NCBI RefSeq assembly: GCF_000208745.1
Contig: NC_030858.1
Span: 1,825,728-1,889,727 of the forward strand
Direction of reading: 5' to 3'
Length of the DNA: 64,000 bases
Source of the DNA: Theobroma cacao
Lineage: Eukaryota; Streptophyta; Magnoliopsida; Malvales; Malvaceae
The notes beneath the pieces were generated by a model. That model worked only from the letters and a program-made list of their open reading frames with translations, was not told where the DNA came from and did no database searches. The position numbers and the translations under genes are program-made. Shown piece after piece: positions 1 through 12,500 of the stretch; within the stretch, counting starts at the first letter, position 1; every line of letters begins with the position of its first letter.

Positions 1-3000
1 CTGCAAAATTAAGAGAAAGAACTTATTTTCTTTTTCCAATAACAGAAAGAGAACCAAATGAAAAGACCTTCAAATAGTATATGCATTTATCAAAAGCACC
101 TGTTCACCAGAAATGCATACTCAGACAGAGGCATTCTTGCACGGCCCCTCGATTGGATAAAACTTGCAACAGTTTCTGGAAGGTCAAACCGTATCACAAG
201 GCAGCATGTCTGAATGTCAAGTCCTTCTTCACCCACTTTAGTTGCGACCAAAAGATTCAACTGCGAATTCAGTGTGCAGAGAATCAAGAATTAATAACTG
301 ACCTCAACCTGCTGAGAGCCAATAGCAATACATACACAAGGTTTTCCCATGCAGATAACAGCCATCCTCTCAAAAGCTACTGTAAGGCAACTCAACGTGC
401 AAACAACATCAAAGTCTCAGCTGTTTGATGCACCACATTATTTTAAAGACACATTGGCGCTGGTGGTAATCCAAGTTCAAGATGCATCTTTTCGTTCCTT
501 TTCAAAAGATCTTTTTATATATAGACAGCCTTTTCAGTCTGCTTCTATGGGCAACAGTTGCTATAAACTGCTAAGGCATACAGACTTTTTGTTAGATATG
601 AATGGAAAAGCTTTCAGCTTATAATCAAATGTCATATCATTTTGTTACATTATAGAATCTAATACACTCATACATGTTTGTATGTAGGGATAGATGGAGC
701 ATACTCCAGATAAAAGAGGACAGAACAGACAAAACATTTATTAGACGCCCATCCATCTACTACTGGTAAAAATAAACCCACGTGGTAAGAAAAAAAGTCT
801 AATCTATAAAAGTATTTCCATAGCTACAATTAGTTTTCCATTTCAAATCTTTCCCTAATCAATTCAGCTCATACAATAGAAAAAAAGCCATTTCTGTGGG
901 CCACAGCAATTTCTACACTTCTGTTTCTTCCCTAATGGCTACAACAGATTACGACTACAGGTTCAACCTACAAGAATAATGACGAAATGTAGGAGCTTCT
1001 GTCTCATAAAAACTTTGAGAGATTAGGAAATTTCACTTCCTTTAGCATTTAGCAACATTAACGATAATGATAAGTACGTTTTCAAAAACAACAAATATCG
1101 CTGTACATTGTGCCCAAAGCATTGAATTAGCCAGTCAGCTAAGAAACGAAATTACAAACAACAATTCAATGGTGTACAGGGGGCAGGGTTGGGGGGCGGA
1201 ATCTTAATACTAGCAGAAAAGGATTACCTCTCCAGTTCTGAACTTCTCAAGAATTTTCTTCATTGTCTTCCGTGACATACTTTTAAGACCAGAGTGGACT
1301 CCCACAAGAAAATGGCACTTCAAAGATGATAGGAACTTAAGGTTTTGCAGTATGTATGACAAGGATCTAGCGGTAACAATCCTATTCACAAATATTATAC
1401 ATTTCATATTTGGCTGTAACCTGCAAAAGGTGTTATGAAAGTCTGTAAGAGAAATAGTTATATATATAGATTACTTGCTAACAAAATAATGAGAAAACAA
1501 AAAGCTTAAAGGGATTAAAAAACACAATGGTAGAGTCTGTTTGTAAGTAACCAGACAGAAAGAAAATGAGACATGGTGTGAACACAAATTTAATACGAAG
1601 AGCTATAATTGCATTTATGTTGACCACAAATGGCTGCTCCCCTCCAAATATAAATAAATTACCATCACACTTCATGCATTAAGTCCCTTCTCTTGCCTCC
1701 AAGGGTTGCAAGAACTGCATCCGTTATTATATGCAAATAAACAGTTTTTTTACTATGTAATAAAACTATTGAACTGGGATTGACAGAATTTATATGCAAT
1801 ATGTCTAACAAATAACTGAAAACCGCTTTACATTCTTGAATACCAACCTGAAGGTGGAAAGAATTCCAATAAGGCGTAAAAGCTTTTTCGAGAAAAATGG
1901 TTCCTTCAAAATCTCTACATCAGATATATCATGTGCAGTCCCATCTACAATATTAGCAACAAAGGCTGATGGCTGAGTTCATACTCGAGTTTGCTCAAAC
2001 AATAATGACAAAACTAATCCACAGATTATTAGAAGTTTACTGCATACAATGAAGTAGTAAATAGTATGTAACCATCAGAAAAACAGAGACAGCAGGTATA
2101 ATTAAGTTGAAGCTACAATCAAAAAGTCCCTGAACAGATTACCATATCTCTCCTATATAACTTCAACTTTGGTGCACACAATATGATTATGTACACAACC
2201 ACTAAGAAACTAGACGACAGCTAAAATGAAGTAGAAGCTAAAATTTAAAATGCCTGAACAGATTATATACCTCTCCTACAATCAGAAGCAAAAATATCAG
2301 CAGCCTGAGCAAGATATCGATCACACACAGAGTCATCGCTTAAACTTCCCTCATCTTCTACCAATTCGTTCCTCTCAGAGTTATCACCAGTCAAAAGAAG
2401 TCGGCAAGCCTACAAAATGCAGATGAAAGAGAAGAATAAATCAGAATTTAAGGGAAGAATTGCCCTATAAACAAAATATTTCCACTTTCTCATCTAGAAC
2501 ACCATTAAGGAGATAAGCCAAAAAACAAAAATGCTTAGCGCTCACACACAAAAAATGCAAGTCATAAATAATAACCTATAGATTAAATACACCATATAAA
2601 AACAAAACTCTAGTGAATAGCATATGAGATAAACAGAACATTTACTAAAAACAGAATTAAAAATTTAAAGAAGGGCTGTCAAATGCCAATTAACAGAAAC
2701 AACAAAATTCAGTTATTTTTGCAATATCTTACTTGTAATGCTCCCCAAAGGCCAAGATTTTCCAAACAAAAGATTATATTATCATGCATTCTTCTGAGTA
2801 GCTTTTTTGTGCTCCTGGCACATTGAGAATCGCCATTCTTCCGGCCAAGTGTTGATATGCACTGCTCTTGCCACAATGAAACAGAAATTTAAAGCTTATT
2901 TCAAGATAATGAAGTTAACGCAAGAGCAATAAGTCAATTCAATATACCTGGCGCTTCATCTTCTCGAGTTTACTACAACAAAGCATGTAGGAACTAGAAG

Positions 3001-6000
3001 GGCCCAAATCAACAGGACCATAATTATATACTCTAACGACAGGAGATGCTACGAAGCTTTCCAATTCCTCCTTATCTCCAATTGAATAGACCTACAAATT
3101 ATGGCGAGACAAATATTACAAAATCAACTACTGTGAGCATCTAGATCAGTACAACAATGGTGTTTTAAGAAAAAATTTCCCCCCTCCATTTTGATTATAA
3201 CCAAAGAGTCTTTTCTTCAAAGGCATTCCTCATTACAAGGCAACTAGTGTTTTCCACATCTCCAAAGATCTATGGTAAAACAGTCACACAGAACAAGGGA
3301 GAGAGAAATAGATTGATGATGATGACAATGACAACAATAAATGGTGACAAACATTACCCTCCTTAGCCAAAATTATGGTGGTTGCGTGAATCTTTGGAAC
3401 TGTCATGGTAGAAATATCAACCACAATAGACTCAAAATAAGATATTTATTTACTTATTCAGCTCTAAGTACATGCATCCATATGCAGCAGAAAATAAAAA
3501 GCTTCAGGATTGCTTCATCTACCTCACTATTAAGGTTGCACCAAAAATGTTAATTCATACCAATTAAGTCTCATCAATACTTGAAAATATTCTTTATGTA
3601 TTATACAATGAACTAAGAACTTAGATCATTCAACCTATGCAGTTCTACTAGGAGAGTGAGTGTTTTCAAATGTGAAGAGGACCAGAGTGAGCGTTTTCAA
3701 TTGTGAAGAGAGCCAAACACATGTTTCATCCACTGCATAGAAAAAAACAGATGGTTCTCCTATAGCTATATATACATAAGTCCATATCAAGTACATTGGG
3801 ATAGGTTAGACTCCAGTTGAGGAAAGCCCAATATATCTTCTGGTCCTCCTCGGCTCACTAAACCAAGATGGACTATGACCAGCCATTACTCCAGCTTATA
3901 AAAGTTTGGAAAGGGTTGACCAAACCAAAGTCCTCAATTCAGGCTAACAGGACTACCACTTCACAAGCTATAGAAGGCCACAACATCTATAATTAGCATT
4001 ACAAAAACCTGACTACATAAACTAAGAAACTTTTAGGCACCCAACACCTTCTTATGAACTACATAAACTATTCATTAGGTGTTTCCTTCATCATGCAAGA
4101 TTTATGATTGAACATGAGAACAGATAGTTAGATCCCAATCTTCAACCATAATTAGTTTTAGAAAGGAAAACAAAAGACTGCAAAAAACCATATTATATCT
4201 CAAAGTAAATGTTTTGAAGACTCACCTTAGCATCAAGTAAATTTTCGAGACTGTTGATGCTTTTCGGTAAATTCATTTGACTAGAAGCATCTGAAAGCAT
4301 AAATTATATGTTCCAAGATTTAAGGATATCATGGAAGTAGCTATTAACAGATCACAGCTATCAGCTATAAAACTTGAACAGCCAGTCAGTCAAGTGAAGA
4401 TATATCATTGGAAAGCACTACACGATGCAGTGTTATCCAAAATATTTGTCTCATATAAGCTAAAGGATAACTTGTAGGAAGTTGAAACCTTAGCTTTTCA
4501 AATTCATTTTCTTCCACCTTTACACATAACACATCCTCAAAACACCTTTCATTGGTCACATTTCCCATAAGAATAAAAAATTTGTATGACAAAAGGATTG
4601 AAAAAGTCAGGTACGAACTCAATGATTTTGATTCAATAGAAATGAAATTCTGAATTACCTTTACCAACAATGGGAGATGCTGTCATGCCAAATATACGAG
4701 GAAGCGTTGATGCAGTAGCTTTATCATAGAAAGCCTACATGATTGTCAAGGTAATCTACAGAAATCAAAATACATCAACTGAAAGAAACTAATGTGATTC
4801 TATCATTGAGAGCACAATTATAAATATGTTTAGCACATTACTCTCATGATTTCTGCATAAGGATGATTGCTTTTAATTTGAGCATGATGACACTCATCAA
4901 ATATCAGAAGGGCAATTAAATCCATCCTGATGAAGCAGTGATACAAGCTACGAAGTAGTATTTGAGGGGTCATAACCAGCACCTGCACCAAAACAATCAG
5001 CATGAATAGAAATATAAGCCAAGGACGAAGCACAGCCTCAAAGATCCATAATACCTACTAAAACGCAACATCCTCCATAGGGGAAAAAACAAAGAAAAAT
5101 AAAGTGGAATAAACTTAATTTGGTAAACTTCATAAGACAAGTCTCAAGTTCAATAAAAAAATATTTCATCTTTCCATATTCAATAGAGTCCATCATAGGA
5201 TATTGAACAAAATGTGGATAAATATGAATATTGCGTCAACCAAAGAACATAATCACCTCATATTGTTCCATCTCTTTTTCCCAGTCCTGGTGATTCTTCA
5301 AGTGCCTGCAGTTCCCACAATAAGTCCCAACCTTGAAATCAAGAGAATCTTCTATAACCCTGCCTTGCTACACAACAGTAACAGATTTGATTCAAAACCA
5401 TGCATGACCCACTGCTACTTCGAATCTAAAATGATAAGGTTGGCAATCCGCACTGGCTCTTAAATCCCAAACTCAGCCAAAACAATATTATAAACCTAAT
5501 CATTAATAAGTCAGAAAATCATAGAAAGTAGCCCACCTGCTGAACAAGAGCCACCGTGGGGGCAAGAAAAATGCAAATCTTTTGCTGGGGTTTCCTTATC
5601 AAATGAGCAAGCTCGTAAATAAGCAGCACAGCAATATGGGTCTTCCCACAACCAGTCTCCAAATATACAATTATGTTCTCTTCCATGGCTTTCTTGCACA
5701 ACTCCAATTGGTACCTTAAACAAAAGCATAAATCACAATGCAACTTTGAAATATTAATAATAATGATAAATAAAACCAAACTAAACAAAAAGGTTTAGCC
5801 TCCAAAAGCTTGATGGAAACAGCACCTCAATACATAGTTAAAAAGGCCAATATTGGTTCTTTTACATGGCTTTCAACATTTTTTGAGACATAATCAACCA
5901 AAAAGGTCTTGTATTTCTCGAGTTTTCACTCAAATTTCTCCCCAGACAAACAGAGAGTTCTCTGTTTCTTCGACTAAACTGACACGAAGCAATCAGAAAG

Positions 6001-6244
6001 AAACAAACCAAAGCAAACTCACATTTCCAAAAAAACGAAATAAACAAACATAAATATTTACAAATACAAAACAACAAAACAGGACTCACTTTCTAGCTAT
6101 CTTTCTCGGGTCCTTCTCTTTCTTTTCCACTTTCGCTCCATTTTCTTCACTAACTTCAGCGATCGGCGAGGGGCTAGCATAGGCTTTAGGTTTAGCGGTA
6201 ACGGGCGGTTCGACTCCGTCGGCGGACAACTCGCCGTCCGGCAT
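1..6244 (-). CDS. DCL4: Dicer-like 4 (DCL4), N-terminal helicase half, partial
   Basis: DCL4 is the RNase III enzyme that dices long dsRNA into 21-nt siRNAs (tasiRNA and antiviral pathways), mainly in the nucleus. Twelve exons are visible: 6244-6090, 5714-5537, 5367-5257, 4982-4842, 4734-4659, 4290-4226, 3091-2948, 2864-2733, 2409-2271, 1944-1848, 1420-1228, 260-100. They give about 530 residues in one frame. The next intron (99-1) ends in TTTTGCAG exactly at the window edge, so exon 13 starts at the next base. Visible motifs are Walker A GCGKT (about residues 73-77), motif II DECH (about 177-180), and helicase-C motifs [12 protein letters not shown] and QSRGRARMP (about 513-521). PAZ, RNase III and dsRBD domains would lie beyond the left edge. 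The start is the first ATG after an upstream in-frame stop. Only about 45 residues precede the DPRKIAR segment, fewer than I recall for Arabidopsis DCL4. Residues such as [17 protein letters not shown] favour DCL4 over DCL1-3. Confidence 0.94.
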
Positions 6245-7426
6245 CGATGGGGGAATTCTGGCTTCACCGCTACTAAAAAGTGTTTTTTCCAGCGTTAGTA
6301 GAAGACTTGAAAAAGAAGAAAATAGTGAGACAAAGACACCGTGCTTTGATAAATGGATGACGAAATTCTTTTCGGATATTTAAGGCGGTGTGGTGGTGTT
6401 GGATTTTTTTTTCATTCCTTTTTTCTCTTGCTTTAATGTTCATGAATGAATCGTGGGAAACGGGAAGTCAATGGAAAGTCAAATCTCACAACTCTAAAAT
6501 TCAATTTTTTTATTTTTGAAAAAAAAACTACTAATTATATAAAAAAATTAAAACTATTAACTGAATTATTTTCTAAGTTAATCATGAAAATATTAAGGAA
6601 AATCCTAAATAAAAAATATTAATTGAAGATATTACTGCTAAATTATTTTGTCCCACATAAATTGAATTGAGGAACCAATCAACGTGATCTTTGTCAGATT
6701 CTTTCTATAGTTGCCCACGTGAACCGCTGCTGTTTCTCTCCGTCATTAAATATTTATTGATTTATTTTTATAAAATTAAATTGAATGTTTTTATTTTAAT
6801 ATATTTATTATTAAATTTTAAAAAATTATATTAAACATATTATAATATAAAAATTTATTTTGAGATATTTTAAAAAACAAAGAGAAAAATATGAGTAATT
6901 TTTTATTTCCATTTTATTTGACTTTTTGGTTAAAAGGAAAAAACAAATATTTTGTTGTTTGATGAGTAGATTGACATGTAAATTCATTAAAATTAAAATA
7001 ACTTATATCCAATTCAATTTTACTATGTATATTCTGAAAGTAGAAAGTTTCTTGACTCACTAAAAAATAATTTATTTTTTAATGAATAAATAAATAAATT
7101 TGGATTCATAAAATTGAAAGTTTTTATTACATAGTGTCGAAAGTATTAAGGTACAGATTCATATAGTATTTTTAAATTTTAATTAAATATTTATAAAATT
7201 TAGTTAACTTAACAATTAATAAAATTTGATATAGGATATTTAAAAAATAACTAATAACTTACTATTGGTATCCTTAGTAGAAACAAATATTTTGAAAGTA
7301 GAAAGTTTTTATCTTTTTTATTTTTGTTTTAGATTTTGAGTTCAAGGTTTCAGTTTTAAATAATTAATCAAATATTCATGAATAAATAAATAAATAAATT
7401 TAAACTTGTAAATTTGAGAATTTAAT

Positions 7427-7700
7427 GAGTACTGTTTAAAATATCAAAATACAAATTTTGATAAATATTTATAAATTTTAATTAGATATTTAATTTGTAA
7501 AATCGAGTATGTATTTAATGAGTAATATATAAAATATTAAAATACAAATTTTAATAAATATTTTTAAATTTTGATTGGATGTTTATTTTGTAAAATCAAG
7601 TATGTATTTAATGAGTTATGTCTAAAATATTAAAATATGAATCTCAATAAATATTTTTTAATTTTAATTAGATATTTATAAATTTTAATTATTTTATCAA
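7427..7700. repeat. 93-bp AT-rich tandem repeat, about 2.9 copies
   Basis: Copies start at 7427, 7520 and 7613, exactly 93 bp apart. Each begins with GAGT, then a conserved AAAATATTAAAATA-type block, an AATAAATATTT block and a TTAGATATTTA-type block. The first two copies also share AAAATC(G/A)AGTATG. Copies differ by scattered substitutions, and the third is truncated and most diverged. A weaker relative lies near 7130-7260. The array ends less than 100 bp from the tRNA gene. Confidence 0.8.
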
Positions 7701-7766
7701 TTAATAAATTTTGAAATATCTTTATCTTATCAATTATCCCCAGTACAGACAAAAGTCTTGGCTTGC

Positions 7767-7770
7767 AAAA
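7767..7770 (-). terminator. Pol III terminator of tRNA-Asp
   Basis: Read on the minus strand, a TTTT run lies 8 bases past the discriminator base of the tRNA, the usual place for RNA polymerase III termination. No longer T run is nearer. Confidence 0.6.
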
Positions 7771-7778
7771 CATTTAAT

Positions 7779-7850
7779 CGCCGTTGCCGGGGATCGAACC
7801 CGGGTCGCCCGCGTGACAGGCGGGAATACTCACCACTATACTACAACGAC
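7779..7850 (-). tRNA. tRNA-Asp(GUC): tRNA-Asp (anticodon GUC)
   Basis: This 72-nt tRNA gene has no intron. The acceptor stem GTCGTTG pairs with CAACGGC (one G-U pair) and the discriminator base is G, as expected for tRNA-Asp. The D arm contains TAGTATAGTGGT (A box), the anticodon loop reads CTGTCAC with GTC, and the T arm contains GGTTCGATCCC, a perfect B box. The sequence looks like an intact cytosolic plant tRNA. It is antisense to, and 156 bp upstream of, the next protein gene. Confidence 0.97.
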
Positions 7851-8006
7851 TTTGCGCTTTAACACGGACCAAAAGCACATAAATTTTGGTTGATGTTTTT
7901 TTTTCCCCCCTTGTGGAAGCAAAAGTTAAACGTTAACGTCTCGCTGCATAGGACGAACAGGCTGCTTGATAAAACCAAGCACCACCGCAGCAAAGAGCAA
8001 ACCTCC

Positions 8007-8912
8007 ATGGCAATGCCGATCCCCAACCTCACCCCTCTTTCCAGCAGCACCGTGAAGCCTACCGTCATCTTCACCACGCCACCAAACTACGCCGCCAGAC
8101 TCTCCAACCTCCTCACTCTGAAAGGCCACACTTCTCTCTGGTGCCCAACCATCACCACTCATCCCACTCCCCACTCTCTCTCCACCCACCTTTCCCCACA
8201 CTCCCTCTCTCTCCTATCCGCTATCACCTTCCCTTCTCGCGCCTCCATCACCTCCTTTTCCCTTGCCGCCCTCTCTCTCCCTAAACCCCTTCTCCCCTCT
8301 CATGGCCCCACATTCATTCTCGCTGCCTTAGGCAAAGATTCAGAGTTAATCAACACCCCTTTTATCTCTCAAATTTGTTCCAATTTACAACGGATTAAAG
8401 TTTTGGTCCCTCCAACCGCTACTCCCAACAGCCTAGCCTTGTCTCTCGGGAAAGGATATGGTCGGAGAGTGTTGTGTCCGGTTCCGAAAGTTGTCGGACT
8501 AAACGAGCCTCCAGTTGTTCCGGATTTCCTCAAGGATTTGGAGAGTGGTGGGTGGGTCCCGATTCGTGTTGACGCGTACGAGACGAGGTGGGTAGGGCCT
8601 AGTTGTGCGGAGGAAGTGGTAAGGAAGGGGGAGGAGCACGAGGAGGAAGTGAACGCCGTTGTTTTCACGAGTAGTGGGGAAGTGGAGGGGTTTTTGAAGA
8701 GTTTAAGGGAGTTCGGATGGGATTGGGGGATGGTCAGAAGGAGGTGGTCGCGGTTAGTGGTTGCGGCTCATGGGCCGGTCACCGCGGTGGGGGCGAAGAG
8801 GTTGGGAGTGGATGTTGACGTCGTGAGTTCAAATTTTGATAGTTTTCAGGGTGTCGTTGACGCGCTTGATGTCTGTTTGAACGCTCTGGGACAGGAACAG
8901 GATTGCATGTAA
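8007..8912 (+). CDS. Uroporphyrinogen-III synthase (HemD/HEM4) family protein
   Basis: This is a 301-residue single-exon protein of the HemD family. The classical member cyclises hydroxymethylbilane to uroporphyrinogen III in chlorophyll and heme synthesis. The N-terminal lobe begins VIFTTPPNYAARLSNLL at about residue 17, and the second lobe carries VVFTSSGEVEGFL, the usual FTS segment, followed by VVAAHGPVTAVGAKRLG near the C-terminus, a typical family ending. The linker PIRVDAYET also fits. I chose the ATG at 8007 (context CCATGGCAATG). The frame is open back to an ATG at 7890, but those 39 extra codons look like 5' UTR. The HemD fold starts so early that no clear chloroplast transit peptide is seen, unlike the main plant enzyme. 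It may be a divergent paralogue, and catalysis is not proven. The family call is firm and the exact role is not. It converges on the LRR kinase. Confidence 0.82.
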   Translation: MAMPIPNLTPLSSSTVKPTVIFTTPPNYAARLSNLLTLKGHTSLWCPTITTHPTPHSLSTHLSPHSLSLLSAITFPSRASITSFSLAALSLPKPLLPSHGPTFILAALGKDSELINTPFISQICSNLQRIKVLVPPTATPNSLALSLGKGYGRRVLCPVPKVVGLNEPPVVPDFLKDLESGGWVPIRVDAYETRWVGPSCAEEVVRKGEEHEEEVNAVVFTSSGEVEGFLKSLREFGWDWGMVRRRWSRLVVAAHGPVTAVGAKRLGVDVDVVSSNFDSFQGVVDALDVCLNALGQEQDCM

Positions 8913-9503
8913 CTTGTTTGAAATAAGTCATAGGATTCTTGATAATCATCATATGTCTCTGGCTAATGATGAAGACTTTGGGAATGTTAGAACCAAAGGG
9001 AACACCGAACAAAGACATATATCTGTCATTGTCATTGGTTCCATGTAAAGATCAAAGAATGCCCATGGCAAATTTTCTTACTTGAAGCAATACTCCTTTG
9101 GGTACAGATTAGCTTGAAAAGTTACATTTAGATGAGCAACTTAGATGACACTTTTAAAGCTTCACTGAAGAAGAATTTCACAGCATTGATTGATCCAACT
9201 TACCCAGGCTTGGCACCAAAACCTTAACGAGATTAAAGCTGTCAAATTGAAATAATATATGATCAAATTCAAACTTCCACATTTTACATTGTATAAGGAA
9301 CAAGATGATATCAGTTGCTCTGTCCCTATCATAAGAATTTTAAGTAGAAAAACACTATAGAGATTATATAAACAAGCTAACAACCAAATCAAAATACAAA
9401 TATTTTCATCAAAAACTATTTACTACTACATATGTATCTGTTGGGGTCCTTCCACTGTAATGGTGAAAGCTAATATCACAACTCTCCTGCTTCAATAGTG
9501 CTA
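8913..9503. other. Intergenic region between convergent genes
   Basis: About 590 bp between the stop codons of the HemD-like (+) and LRR kinase (-) genes. It should hold both 3' UTRs and poly(A) sites. I see no coding signal or repeat. Confidence 0.6.
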
Positions 9504-12500
9504 TTATTTACCTTGCGGCTTCAATCCTGATAGAAGCTTCAATGCTTCTTCCATGGATGGTCGATCAGCTGGCCTGCTTCTGGTGCAGAGCATAGCAACA
9601 TCGAGAACCAGTTTTACTTCCTCTTGCAGTGAATTAGTGGAACCAGCTTCACTGTCATTGTATACTTCTCTCAAAAGAACATCCTTCGGTTTACTCTGTA
9701 TGCTTGCTCCAGCATTTGTCAGCCTACCATTAGTTAATACTTCCAGAATGATCTCCCCAAAGTTGTATATGTCCATGTATAGTTCCTCCTTGATTGCATC
9801 GTTGGATTGACCTGTTTCAGGTTTCAAAAAAGAATTTCAAGAACTGATTCTAGAAACGAAAGATTGGAAGACAAAAGAAGCAACGGAAATTAAGCCACTG
9901 CTTCAAATCAGGATAATGTCTTTTCAAGCAAGAATGTATTTCCATCAACTCTGTAGAAAATAGACTCGTTTTGCTATTCCTTTTGGAACATTGAAGCAGT
10001 TGCTAGTTGTTTGTATTGTAGGGAATGCTCACGAGGGAATAATAACTGTTAATGGTCTAGTCGTACTTTGAAAGCAAATTCTATGTCATAGACCCAAAAA
10101 ATATGGTCCAGTTTGTTCAGACATTCTCTCAGCTTTGAATATCTAAGGAACTTTTGCTCAAAAGTTAATTTTGTTTGTTTGAAATGGCAAAGTTTTGAAT
10201 AAAAGGAATCCATGTAAAGGGAATAGTTAAGTTTACCTGTTCCCATTCTGGAAGTTGTTGCTGGAACAGTACCTTTGATCAACCGTATCAGATACTTGAA
10301 CCCAAAATCAGCTAGGCGGGGTTCCAAATTATCATCAAAGACAACATTATTTGACTTCAAATCTCCATGAGAAATTGCAGGATTACAGTCATGGTGAAGG
10401 AAGCAAAGTCCCTTTGCAATACCAATTATAATTCTGTACTTGGTCGCCCAATCTCTTCGCATTCTCACCTTCTCGGTCAAATTTCCGTTAGGCAAGTAAT
10501 CATACAGCAGATAAGCCAAATGCTTATTGTAGCAGAAACCAAGTAATCTGATCAAATTCTTGTGCCTTGCATTTCCCATTTGTGTTATAAATTCTGAGGC
10601 ACCCTTCATTCTCTTTGCATCCCATTCAATCTTTTTCACCAAAACTGTTATTCCAGTGGGCAGCACTGCTTTGCAAACTGCAGCTGATAGCGGTGGCAAT
10701 TCCTCCATGGAATCAGTGGAATTGAAGCTTCTCAAAACGTCATTTGCTGTAAACTGTGGGAGTCCAATAAACGAGTCCATTCTCCATTGGCCTTTGCTTC
10801 CTTTGCGGAGATAAATTAGCCAGAAAACTGATGCTGCAATGAATATGACTGCTCCTGCACAGAGCAACAGAACTAATCTGAGCTTTCCCCTGCCTTTGCT
10901 TCCCAAGATTGCCATTGAACCTGAACATGATTTAAGAGGTGCTCCACAGAGCTCTGGATTTCCAACATATGCACTTCGGCCCATTGATTGCAACCTCTTT
11001 TCTGAGGGAATGGCACCGGAGATTTCATTGAATGATACATTTAGAAGTACTAAGCTTGAAGACTTGCCAAACTCTGCAGGTATTGGACCGCTGAAATTGT
11101 TACGTGACAAATCCACAACACCTAGAGCAGGAAGACTAGCAAGCTCCTGAGGTATATGACCAATTAACTTATTCATAGCTAAATTAATCATCGCAAGCGC
11201 CTGGCAATTGGAAATACTTTTTGGGACAGCTCCTGACATATTGTTCATCTGCAATTCAACAACAAGAAGGGATTTGCACGATCTGAACGGAGGTAGGTTC
11301 CCTGAGATGTTACAAGATGATGCAGAGAAATTTTGAAGAAGTGGCAAGGACCATGTTTGTGCTGGGATCATTCCCCCTAGTTCTGGATTATTAGAGATAT
11401 TGAAATACTGAAGCTCTGAAGCTTGAGAAATATCTGAGGGAATTCCGCCAGCAAACCTGTTCCTGGAAAGGTCTATATATGTGATATCAGGAAGATGATT
11501 AAACCTAAAAGGGATTTCACCCGAGAATGAATTATCCTCAAGTCGAATGCGAACAAGCGAAGAACAATTGGATAGAGGTGAAAGAGTGCCCGTAAACTCG
11601 TTCGAAAACAGGATTAATTTATATAGCTCACCACCTGCACAAATATCAGGTGGAATGCTGCCAATGAAACTGTTGGTTGAAACATCTAACCATCTAAGCT
11701 TTGAGTTCCTGCCCAAGTTTCGTGGAAGTGACCCAGTGAAGTAATTGTTCCATATAAACAGGGTATCCAGTGATGGAAGATCTGCTATGTCTTCTGGGAC
11801 AGTGCCATTCATTTCATTGTACATAAGACTGAGCAGTCTTAGATTCTTCAATTCTGAAAAGCTCTCAGGAATAGGCCCAGAAATTAAGTTATCGGAGAGA
11901 TCCAAGTTGGTAAGTGGCACGATTCTGCTAAACTCCCATGGAATCAATCCAGTGAGATGGTTCATGAAGAGAAAAAGTGACTGAAGCTTGGTAAGATTGG
12001 AGAGATGCTTGGGTATTGAGCCAGAGAGATTTGCTCCGGCAATATCAAGGTACTGAAGCTCACTCATGTTGCCCAACTGCCATGGGATATTTCCTTCATA
12101 AGAGTTGTAGCCAATCTCCATATGCGTCACTGTTTTGAGATTTCCCAGTTCAGGTGGTATGTTTCCAGTGAGGAAATTTCCTGCTAAGTGAAGAAATTCC
12201 AGGCTCTTGAAAGACCCATACGCTAAAGGGATTGGTCCATTGAAGTAACTGCCAGCTAAATTGAGAATCTTGAGAAATTCAAGCTCGGAAAGCTCAACAG
12301 GCAACGGCCCTGAGAAACTGTTGCTAAAAGCATCAAGAACAACCAGGTTCCTAAGACCGGAGATTCCTCCTGGGAAGTGGCCAGAAAAATTGTTTCTGCT
12401 GATATCTAAGCTTCTTAGACTGGTGAGATTGAAGATTTCAACAGGAAGTTCTCCGGAGAATGAGTTTTGACTGATGTTGAGATCAACAAGCTCGGTGAAG

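Larger units (their letters stand above)
6245..7778. other. AT-rich intergenic region between DCL4 and tRNA-Asp
   Basis: This holds the DCL4 promoter and 5' UTR (roughly 6245-6500), then about 1.2 kb of very AT-rich sequence with no credible ORF. The distal part carries the 93-bp tandem array listed separately. A diverged relative of that unit may occur near 7130-7260. I see no gene here. Confidence 0.7.

Noticed and set aside
7890..8006. Upstream extension of the HemD-like ORF to an ATG at 7890
   Set aside because: The 39 extra codons are not transit-peptide-like, begin only 39 bp after the tRNA gene, and the ATG at 8007 has a better context directly before the conserved domain.
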